Shown here: piece by piece, positions 7,553 to 12,074 of the stretch
Layout of the letters: every line of letters starts with the position of its first letter
How positions within the stretch are numbered: the stretch's first letter is position 1
Assembly (NCBI GenBank): GCA_036677505.1
Contig: JAVBWK010000016.1
Location: 1-12,074 of the forward strand
Direction: 5' to 3'
DNA length: 12,074 nt
From: UBA2227 sp036677505
Lineage (GTDB): Bacteria > Bacillota_I > Bacilli_A > Erysipelotrichales > Erysipelotrichaceae
Program-made: the position numbers and the translations under genes
The notes under the pieces: model-generated
The model's input: only the letters and a program-made list of their open reading frames with translations
Database searches by the model: none
Told to the model about the DNA's origin: nothing

Positions 7553-7573
7553 AGACGGGTCATCCCGTCTTTT
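7551..7573. terminator. Bidirectional terminator between fumB and the AI-2E gene
   Basis: AAAGACGGG (7551-7559), loop TCAT, CCCGTCTTT (7564-7572): a perfect 9-bp stem starting inside the fumB stop codon and followed on the plus strand by one more T, giving a TTTT run. On the minus strand the T-run (CTTTA) is shorter, so termination there should be weaker. The loop contains the stop codon (TGA on the minus strand) of the convergent gene. Confidence 0.75.
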
Positions 7574-8717
7574 CAATTCCTTTGTTTGTCAGCCGACTGT
7601 TGACCATGTCTTTAAATACCGCATAAATCACGGAGGCCAGCGGGATAAATAAGAGGATTCCCAGTACCCCAAACAAGGTACCTCCCACCGTGATTGCCAA
7701 CAGAATCCAGATGGAAGGCAGTCCGGAAGCCTTACCGGCCACCTGCGGGTAGATAAAGTTGTTTTCGATTTGGCCGATGATATTGAAAATCAGAATAAAC
7801 CACAAAGCCTTGATCGGATCGACCATCAGGATGAGCAAAAAGCCAAAGACCATCCCGATCAGTGCGCCGACCATCGGAACCAATGCTGTTACACCGACCA
7901 GAACGCTGATCAGCAATACATAGGGATATCCCAACAGATTTAATACCACAAAGAAGATCGATCCGAGAATGACCGCTTCGACACACTGACCAAAGAGAAA
8001 ATGGGAGAAAATACGATTGGACAGCGATCCGACCTCTAACAGTGTGTCCGCAGCTTTTTGACTCAAAAATGCATAGACGACTTTTTTGAGACCGCGAATG
8101 ACATATTCCTTCTGCATCAAAGCGTACACCGAGAAGAAATAGCCAATGATCAGCGTGGTCAAACCGCTAAGCAGCGAAGAAGCAAAGGAGAAAGTATTTT
8201 GTAACCATTCCAGCCAGCTTTGTTCAAAGAAGGCAACGATCGTCTTCTCAATGTCCAGCCAGTTGATTTCCAATCCGGTTATCCAGTTTTCAATCATCTG
8301 ATTTTCACCGATGATCCCTTCGAGCCAGCCGATCAGGTTGGTCCAGTGATCCGGGCGCTGAAGTTCAATGACGATCATGCGCAACGTATCGTATAACTGA
8401 GGCAGGATGTACATCAGGATCATGGCGATCACAATCGTAAAGGCGATCAATGTGATCAGATAACTGATGGCACGATGCATCTTGGCAGGCAGTTTTTTCA
8501 GCCATCCGGGCTTTTCGTACAAAAACCGCTCAATCCACATCATCGGTCCGTTAAATATAAAAGCAATCGCGAATCCGACCATAAACGGGGTCAGAATCGA
8601 TAAAAAGCGTAAGGTACGTCCCAGCAAATCCATGAAGTTGAGACTGACAAATAGCATCAGTGCCGCAAAAACGATCAATATCATCAGCTGTTTCATATTT
8701 TTTTGATTCAGTTGCAT
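7560..8717 (-). CDS. AI-2E family membrane transporter/permease
   Basis: About 385 residues with the layout of the AI-2E (UPF0118/PerM) family: a pair of N-terminal helices (about 12-55), a helix near 65-95, a polar/amphipathic middle (about 95-150), then a run of hydrophobic helices. Conserved stretches include VPMVGALIGMVFG and IGQIENNFIYPQVAGK toward the C-terminal half. The family was named after the E. coli autoinducer-2 exporter TqsA, but many members have other roles such as Na+/H+ antiport, so the substrate is unknown. ATG at 8717 is chosen because an AAAAGAG ribosome binding site sits about 5 bases upstream; an in-frame GTG at 8723 lies too close to it. The start is 12 bases after the aldo/keto reductase stop, so the two are probably co-transcribed. 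Confidence 0.85.
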   Translation of the reverse strand: MQLNQKNMKQLMILIVFAALMLFVSLNFMDLLGRTLRFLSILTPFMVGFAIAFIFNGPMMWIERFLYEKPGWLKKLPAKMHRAISYLITLIAFTIVIAMILMYILPQLYDTLRMIVIELQRPDHWTNLIGWLEGIIGENQMIENWITGLEINWLDIEKTIVAFFEQSWLEWLQNTFSFASSLLSGLTTLIIGYFFSVYALMQKEYVIRGLKKVVYAFLSQKAADTLLEVGSLSNRIFSHFLFGQCVEAVILGSIFFVVLNLLGYPYVLLISVLVGVTALVPMVGALIGMVFGFLLILMVDPIKALWFILIFNIIGQIENNFIYPQVAGKASGLPSIWILLAITVGGTLFGVLGILLFIPLASVIYAVFKDMVNSRLTNKGIEKTG

Positions 8718-8729
8718 AAACACTCTTTT

Positions 8730-9626
8730 CTAGCGCAGCCGTTGTTGCCCGCTGGCCGTGTAAATCTCATACCACTCTTGGTGAGTCAATGCCACGTTTA
8801 AGGCATCCACCGCGAATTTCAGCCGTTTGATTTTGGAACTGCCCGAAATCGGCAGTGCTTTGACCGGATGATAGAGCAGCCAGGCAAAGATGATGGTCTC
8901 ACTTTCCACTCCGTGACGCCGGGCAATCTCGTCGATTTTCTTGCGGGCGCGAACATATTTTTCTTCAGAAGAAGTGAATAACCGCCCGCCGGCCAGTGGG
9001 GACCAGATCATCGGAACCACATTCATTTTCTGTAAGTAGTCCATATTGCCATTATTGAAATGTTCGAAACAAACCGGAGACCATTCGATCTGATTGACCA
9101 CGAGTCTGTGTCGCATGTGGGCTTGTAAAGCATCAAATTTTATCGGATCGAAGTTGGAGACTCCCACAGCTTTGACCCAGCCGGCATCCACAAGTTCATC
9201 GAGGGTTCTGCCCAGTTCTTTATGATCGATCAGCGGATCTTCGCGATGGATCAGAAAGAGGTCGATGATATCGCAGTTCATCCGTTGGATGCTTTGTTGA
9301 CAGGACGAGACGACTTTATGCTTTCGGGTATCGTAGTGACTCATCGTATAGGCCCGTCTGTCACTGAACATATTGATTCCGGTTTTGGTTACGATCTGCA
9401 TGCGTTCTCGCAGGTGCGGCGCAGCTTTGAGAATCTCGCCGATGCGCTCTTCACAAGCATAATTGCCATAGATTTCTGCGGTATCAAAGGTCGTTACTCC
9501 CATCGCGATGCATTGTTCGAAAAATTCGACGGTCTGTGTCAGAGTCCAGTTCCAGTCGGTCAGACGCCAGAGTCCCTGGATGATCCGTGATACCGACACC
9601 TGCGGATTGAGGTTGATTATTTCCAT
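8730..9626 (-). CDS. Aldo/keto reductase (YdhF-like)
   Basis: 298 residues, an (alpha/beta)8-barrel NAD(P)H-dependent oxidoreductase. The catalytic tetrad is visible: D48 and Y53 in FDTAEIYG, K81 in VTKTG and H127 in LIHRED. The barrel blocks GVSNFD (155-160) and NQIEWSP (178-184), and the cofactor-phosphate binding stretch PISGSSKIKRL (259-269), are all present. Overall similarity is closest to the E. coli YdhF-type subgroup, whose natural substrate is not established. The start ATG has a GGTGAT ribosome binding site about 5 bases upstream. It is the first gene of a likely two-gene unit with the AI-2E permease, and divergent from the DNA glycosylase gene. Confidence 0.9.
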   Translation of the reverse strand: MEIINLNPQVSVSRIIQGLWRLTDWNWTLTQTVEFFEQCIAMGVTTFDTAEIYGNYACEERIGEILKAAPHLRERMQIVTKTGINMFSDRRAYTMSHYDTRKHKVVSSCQQSIQRMNCDIIDLFLIHREDPLIDHKELGRTLDELVDAGWVKAVGVSNFDPIKFDALQAHMRHRLVVNQIEWSPVCFEHFNNGNMDYLQKMNVVPMIWSPLAGGRLFTSSEEKYVRARKKIDEIARRHGVESETIIFAWLLYHPVKALPISGSSKIKRLKFAVDALNVALTHQEWYEIYTASGQQRLR

Positions 9627-9643
9627 TGTATATCACCGATATC

Positions 9644-9649
9644 ATCATA
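9644..9649 (-). promoter_or_regulatory. Probable -10 of the aldo/keto reductase gene
   Basis: TATGAT on the minus strand, 17 bases upstream of the ATG, would give a leader of only about 11 bases. No clear -35 is visible. Its last base overlaps the left arm of the inverted repeat at 9649-9671. Confidence 0.35.
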
Positions 9650-9671
9650 TCACAGATTTTCATCCTGTGAT
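9649..9671. repeat. Inverted repeat between divergent promoters, possible operator
   Basis: ATCACAG (9649-9655) and CTGTGAT (9665-9671) are exact inverted copies separated by 9 bases. They lie between the putative -10 elements of the divergent aldo/keto reductase and glycosylase genes, where a bound dimer would affect both. The A/T-rich TGTGA-like half-sites resemble CRP/FNR-type sites, but the spacing is longer than their usual 6, so no regulator is assigned. Confidence 0.4.
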
Positions 9672-9674
9672 TTT

Positions 9675-9683
9675 TGTTATAAT
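9675..9683 (+). promoter_or_regulatory. Extended -10 promoter of the YcaQ/AlkX-like gene
   Basis: TGT-TATAAT is an extended -10 with a perfect consensus hexamer (9678-9683). Transcription would begin near 9690-9691, at or within a few bases of the GTG (9691) and ATG (9694) start codons. There is no room for a normal ribosome binding site before those starts. Confidence 0.55.
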
Positions 9684-9693
9684 AAATTCGGTG

Positions 9694-10881
9694 ATGAAAA
9701 TGTACTGTCAGTCCAAGGAAAACGCCCGTCGATACTTATTGACGTATCACGGATTATTGAATGAAAATGAATATGCGCATACGACCGGGATCATGGATTT
9801 CATCCGTAAAGTCGGTTGTATTCAGTTTGATCCGATCGATGTCTGCGGACGAAATGCCGATCTGACTCTTCAGTCTCGCATCCGAGATTATAAGATCCAT
9901 TGGCTCGAGAAGCTGCTCTACGAAGATCGTACGCTAATCGATTATTTTGATAAGAATCTGTCGATCATGCCGGTGTCGGACTGGCCGCTGATGAGCCGGC
10001 GTCGAGCGTACTATCGCAATGAAAGCCGAAGCAGTGAAGTGACAGACAGACACGAGCAGATGATCATGGATTACTTGCAAAAAAATGATTTTGCCTGCAG
10101 TAAAGACTTCGATCTGAAAGAGCGGGCTGATTGGTATTGGAGTTCTTCCAGTTCGGCGAGAGTCGTGTTGGAGACTTTGTACTTTCGCGGTGATCTGGTG
10201 ATTCATCACAAGAAAGGGACGATCAAGTATTACACTCGCAGAGACCGTCTGTTTGACAGTGAACTGAGTGATCATGTGATGTCAGATGATGATCATGATG
10301 ACCTCTTCGTATATCGTCGGATCAAATCGGTCGGGATGTTGTGGAATAAGCCCTCCGATGCATTCTTGGGAATCATGGATCTGAAAGCTGATCGGCGAAA
10401 AGCCGCGTTTGAGCGATTGTGTGCCCAACATAAAATTACTCAAGTGTCCGTTGAGGGAATGAGGGAACCACTCTATATCCCATCGGAGAATCTCTCCTTG
10501 TTTACCCGGCAACATGAAATCATTACATCAAGGACAGAGTTTTTAGCTCCGCTGGACAATATGTTGTGGGATCGCAAGCTGATCTCAGCATTGTTCGGAT
10601 TTGATTATAAGTGGGAGATTTATGAACCGCAGCATCGGCGCAAATACGGTTATTATGTGTTGCCTGTCATTCAAAATGACGGATTTATCGGCAGAATCGA
10701 AGTTGTACATCAAAAGAAAACCAAAACCTTGAGCGTAAAGCGGTTTTGGCAGGAAAGCGAATTGGAGATGGATTCACTGAAACAGTGTATTGAGCGGTTT
10801 GCCCGGTTTCATCAGGCAAAACATATCGAGTTTGAATCTGACTGGCTCATCACATCGGATGAACCATCCGGATCTCTTTGA
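9694..10881 (+). CDS. YcaQ/AlkX-family DNA glycosylase (winged-helix HTH_42 protein)
   Basis: 395 residues from the ATG at 9694; E. coli YcaQ is about 410. The HTH_42 family has tandem winged helices and includes AlkZ and YcaQ/AlkX, glycosylases that remove bulky alkyl lesions or unhook interstrand crosslinks. The catalytic signature is a Q-x-Q or Q-x-D motif near the N-terminus; here it is Q44-F45-D46 in CIQFDPI, the Q-x-D type of the YcaQ/AlkX branch. The C-terminal family block (LAPLDNMLWDRK, FGFDYKWEIY, RRKYGYYVLP) is intact. Possible starts are GTG 9691, ATG 9694 and ATG 9700; only the last has a Shine-Dalgarno-like GGTGAT, 4 bases away. The frame stays open upstream to 9508 but there runs antisense to the aldo/keto reductase gene. 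The 3' end overlaps the convergent GNAT gene by 32 bases. Confidence 0.85.
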   Translation: MKMYCQSKENARRYLLTYHGLLNENEYAHTTGIMDFIRKVGCIQFDPIDVCGRNADLTLQSRIRDYKIHWLEKLLYEDRTLIDYFDKNLSIMPVSDWPLMSRRRAYYRNESRSSEVTDRHEQMIMDYLQKNDFACSKDFDLKERADWYWSSSSSARVVLETLYFRGDLVIHHKKGTIKYYTRRDRLFDSELSDHVMSDDDHDDLFVYRRIKSVGMLWNKPSDAFLGIMDLKADRRKAAFERLCAQHKITQVSVEGMREPLYIPSENLSLFTRQHEIITSRTEFLAPLDNMLWDRKLISALFGFDYKWEIYEPQHRRKYGYYVLPVIQNDGFIGRIEVVHQKKTKTLSVKRFWQESELEMDSLKQCIERFARFHQAKHIEFESDWLITSDEPSGSL

Positions 10882-11347
10882 CCGGTGTAATCAGTATCAC
10901 TTCTTTGATCAGACCATCCTCAACAAATCCTTGTCTGCGATAGAAATCAATGGCCCGCTGATTGGTGGACAACACCCAAAGCGTGGCCTTTTTATATCCA
11001 AACAATCGCAATTCCATTAGGGCCACGTTCATCAGATGTGCTCCCCATCCCCGACCGTGGTAGGAGGCAAGCATATACATCCCCCAGATTTCTCCGGTGT
11101 CCTTGGACATATCTTCGTCTCGGCATTTCCCGTATCCGCAAAATCCGACGATTTTTCCCATGGTTGCAATGACGATGGTGTTTTCACAGCGCATCGAAAG
11201 AAACATGTTCTCACTTTTTTCGATCGTGCGTCCGGCAATGAAATCCGGATGGATCTGTCCGCGATACGTCTGATTCCAACTTTCCACATGAACGATTGCC
11301 ATAGCATGGGCATCCTCGATGGTCGCTTTTCGGATATTGAAGTTCAT
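10850..11347 (-). CDS. GNAT-family N-acetyltransferase
   Basis: 165 residues, a single-domain acetyl-CoA-dependent acetyltransferase. The acetyl-CoA pyrophosphate loop (motif A) is HGRGWGAHLM (97-106), preceded by the usual beta4 strand (EIWGMYML). The C-terminal motif B region is NQRAIDFYRRQGF (129-141). The N-terminal IRKATIEDAHAMAIVHVESW is typical of the general RimI/YhbS-like Acetyltransf_1 group. The acceptor (protein, amine or antibiotic) cannot be told. The ATG has a strong ribosome binding site, TGGAGGAG (11353-11360), 5 bases away. It converges on and overlaps the glycosylase gene by 32 bases, and is divergent from the arsC-like gene across about 110 AT-rich bases. Confidence 0.85.
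   Translation of the reverse strand: MNFNIRKATIEDAHAMAIVHVESWNQTYRGQIHPDFIAGRTIEKSENMFLSMRCENTIVIATMGKIVGFCGYGKCRDEDMSKDTGEIWGMYMLASYHGRGWGAHLMNVALMELRLFGYKKATLWVLSTNQRAIDFYRRQGFVEDGLIKEVILITPVKEIRMVHPM
10856..10870. repeat. Small hairpin in the convergent gene overlap
   Basis: CGGATG and CATCCG pair around a 3-base loop within the 32-base overlap of the glycosylase and GNAT coding ends. Neither strand shows a T-tract after it, so it is at best a pausing or weak termination signal. No other terminator is visible for either gene. Confidence 0.3.
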
Positions 11348-11434
11348 AAATTCTCCTCCACTGAAATAATATCAAAATAAATGCAATGTAACGGATTTTT
11401 AACTCAAAATTGATAATCTCTCATAAACTTTTCA

Positions 11435-11453
11435 TAGAATATAATCAGAGGTG
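11435..11453 (+). promoter_or_regulatory. Promoter -10 candidates and ribosome binding site of the arsC-like gene
   Basis: A consensus TATAAT (11440-11445) overlaps TAGAAT (11435-11440). TTGATA (11410-11415) could be a -35 for the second at 19-base spacing. The ribosome binding site AGAGGTG (11447-11453) is 5 bases before the ATG. If the TATAAT is used, the start site would fall near 11452 and cut into that site, so TAGAAT is the more workable choice. The AT-rich gap 11361-11458 otherwise shows nothing definite. Confidence 0.35.
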
Positions 11454-11458
11454 CGAAT

Positions 11459-11905
11459 ATGGAAAAAATCCGTGTTTTATTTGTATGCGTTTATAACTCG
11501 TTTAGAAGTCAGATAGCTGAAACTTTCTTAAATCATGAATATGGTGATATGTTTATCGCGCAAAGTGCCGGACTGATGACCAAGGAAATCAATCCGCTTG
11601 CCATTGCCGTTATGGAAGAAGCAGGCTTTGATATAAGTAAAAACTCATCTGACAGTGTTTTTGAGTTTTACAAGCAAGGCCGTCTTTATCATCATGTGAT
11701 CACAGTTTGCTCTCGGGAAGCCGAAGAAAAATGTCCGGTATTTCCAGGCATTCAACAACGTCTGCATTGGAACTTACCCGATCCGGAGGAATTTGAGGGG
11801 ACTTGGGAGGAGAAACTTGATCAGGCTCGACAACTCAGGGATCAGATTCGTAACCGAGTACGCGGTTTCGTGATTGAAACAACCCATTTATCAAAAGAAA
11901 AGTAA
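11459..11905 (+). CDS. Arsenate reductase ArsC / low-molecular-weight protein tyrosine phosphatase family
   Basis: 148 residues. The N-terminal phosphate-binding loop has the C-x5-R form, C10 to R16 followed by S17, as in thioredoxin-coupled arsenate reductases and LMW phosphatases. A C-terminal half of the HWNLPDPEEFEGTWEEK type is the usual ArsC ending, with the Asp of NLPDP in the position of the general acid. The two resolving cysteines of ArsC appear as C84 and C92 in VCSREAEEKCPVF, seven residues apart where the S. aureus enzyme (C82/C89) has six. F15 replaces the second loop cysteine often seen (NSCRSQ). The redox set C10/C84/C92 is therefore present and arsenate reduction is plausible, but no arsB/acr3 or arsR is nearby, so the true substrate is uncertain. 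ATG chosen by the AGAGGTG site. An insertion sequence end begins three bases after the stop. Confidence 0.8.
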   Translation: MEKIRVLFVCVYNSFRSQIAETFLNHEYGDMFIAQSAGLMTKEINPLAIAVMEEAGFDISKNSSDSVFEFYKQGRLYHHVITVCSREAEEKCPVFPGIQQRLHWNLPDPEEFEGTWEEKLDQARQLRDQIRNRVRGFVIETTHLSKEK

Positions 11906-11908
11906 TCT

Positions 11909-11994
11909 TGAAGTGAACCCAATAAAGTAGACATTAAATAAAAAGTGTCTGTGAAGTGCACCCAATAAAGTAGACATTAAATAAAAAGTGTCTG
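11909..11994. repeat. 43-bp tandem duplication of an IS terminal sequence
   Basis: Unit 1 (11909-11951) and unit 2 (11952-11994) abut with no gap and match at 42 of 43 positions; the one difference is A versus C at position 8 of the unit (TGAAGTGA / TGAAGTGC). Each unit begins TGAAGTG, followed by ACCCAATAAAGTAGACA after one base, and so has the 5'-TG of IS3-family ends. Unit 2 runs on into the transposase gene; unit 1 stops at the junction. Confidence 0.9.
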
Positions 11995-12007
11995 CTTTTT
12001 GTTTTTT
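11967..12007 (+). terminator. Terminator-like hairpin inside the IS end
   Basis: AAAGTAGACA (11967-11976) pairs with TGTCTGCTTT (11989-11998) over a 12-base loop with one G-U wobble. It is followed on the plus strand by TTGTTTTTT, a good U-tract. It would stop arsC transcripts before they run antisense into the transposase. The loop holds the transposase stop codon (11977-11979). A competing stem AAAAAG/CTTTTT (11983-12000) exists. Confidence 0.55.
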
Positions 12008-12074
12008 CTTCTTTGAGTGTTGTAGAAAATTAACCACGATTTCACTATTTTGATGTATTCTTCATGAGATTTGA
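11977..12074 (-). CDS. Transposase C-terminal fragment (IS3 OrfB-like), partial at window edge
   Basis: Minus-strand reading gives 31 codons and a TAA stop at 11977-11979, entering from the right edge in the frame whose first whole codon is 12070-12072. The peptide includes EEYIKIVKSWLIFYNTQRRK. An aromatic-rich W..FYN..R stretch close to the C-terminus is the hallmark of the end of the DDE integrase domain in IS3-family OrfB proteins. The usual LSPVEYR-type ending is missing: the frame reads through Lys-rich codons into the terminal repeat and ends as KKQTLFI. This may mean a degenerate 3' end or a divergent subgroup. The rest lies outside the window, so intactness cannot be judged. Confidence 0.6.
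   Translation of the reverse strand, partial: KSHEEYIKIVKSWLIFYNTQRRKNKKQTLFI

Larger units (their letters stand above)
11952..12074 (-). mobile_element. Partial insertion sequence, IS3-like, transposase-distal end
   Basis: The terminal inverted-repeat candidate starts at 11952 (TGAAGTGCACCCAATAAAGT), and the element continues past the right edge of the window. Assignment rests on the TG/CA terminus and on a minus-strand coding end with the YN-x-x-R pattern typical of IS3 OrfB C-termini. The other end and the target duplication are outside the window. If the upstream 43-bp copy is counted, the element reaches 11909. Confidence 0.65.

Noticed and set aside
9222..9590. 122-codon plus-strand frame antisense to the aldo/keto reductase
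   Set aside because: No recognisable domain or ribosome binding site; the opposite strand holds a complete reductase with all catalytic residues.
9508..9690. Upstream in-frame extension of the glycosylase gene (about 60 codons)
   Set aside because: It runs antisense through the aldo/keto reductase N-terminus and across both promoters. Family similarity begins only after about 9694, and an extended -10 lies inside the extension.
11348..11458. Minus-strand -10-like TGATATTAT upstream of the GNAT gene (11366-11374)
   Set aside because: A start site from it would fall inside the ribosome binding site at 11353-11360, so it is unlikely to be the working promoter. No better one could be chosen by eye.
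1..12074. CRISPR array, tRNA, rRNA, toxin-antitoxin or phage-defence cassette
   Set aside because: No regularly spaced repeats, no cloverleaf-like or rRNA-like stretches and no such protein families were seen; the only direct repeat is the two-unit IS end at the right edge.

Overview
The window looks like a chromosomal segment from a Gram-positive (Firmicutes) bacterium of medium-low GC. Most genes have strong AGGAGG-type ribosome binding sites, intergenic gaps are short, and terminators are compact intrinsic hairpins. TGA is a stop codon and TGG encodes Trp, so the genetic code is standard. An Erysipelotrichia-like host is only a guess from gene content and codon style.

Left block (1-4565, all minus strand): a SWIM zinc-finger protein of unknown role ends at an intrinsic terminator with a UUCG loop. 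Next comes a pepD dipeptidase that overlaps the start of an MFS exporter-like gene by 11 bases, then a small GlsB/YeaQ-type membrane protein with its own promoter and two hairpins after its stop. The first ~130 bases hold these hairpins and no gene I can support.

Centre (4655-7572, plus strand): a three-gene operon, aspartate ammonia-lyase followed by both subunits of a class I [4Fe-4S] fumarase. Together they would convert aspartate to fumarate plus ammonia and then to L-malate, or run in reverse. The genes are tightly coupled, with a 35-44 base overlap and then an ATGA overlap. The operon ends at a perfect hairpin shared with the convergent AI-2E gene.

Right block (7560-11905): an aldo/keto reductase and an AI-2E-family permease (minus, probably co-transcribed) are divergent from a YcaQ/AlkX-type DNA glycosylase (plus). 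The glycosylase has a QxD catalytic motif and a promoter so close to its start that the mRNA may be leaderless. It overlaps a convergent GNAT acetyltransferase tail to tail. A divergent ArsC/low-molecular-weight phosphatase-family gene follows.

Right edge (11909-12074): the end of an IS3-like insertion sequence starts three bases after the arsC stop. The last 31 codons of its transposase are on the minus strand, and its terminal 43 bp are tandemly duplicated. I found no CRISPR, tRNA or rRNA, and no obvious new multi-gene system. The most notable items are the aspA-fumAB overlap architecture, the duplicated IS end that also resembles a terminator, the AlkX-like gene with a putative leaderless start, and a high density of GATC sites.
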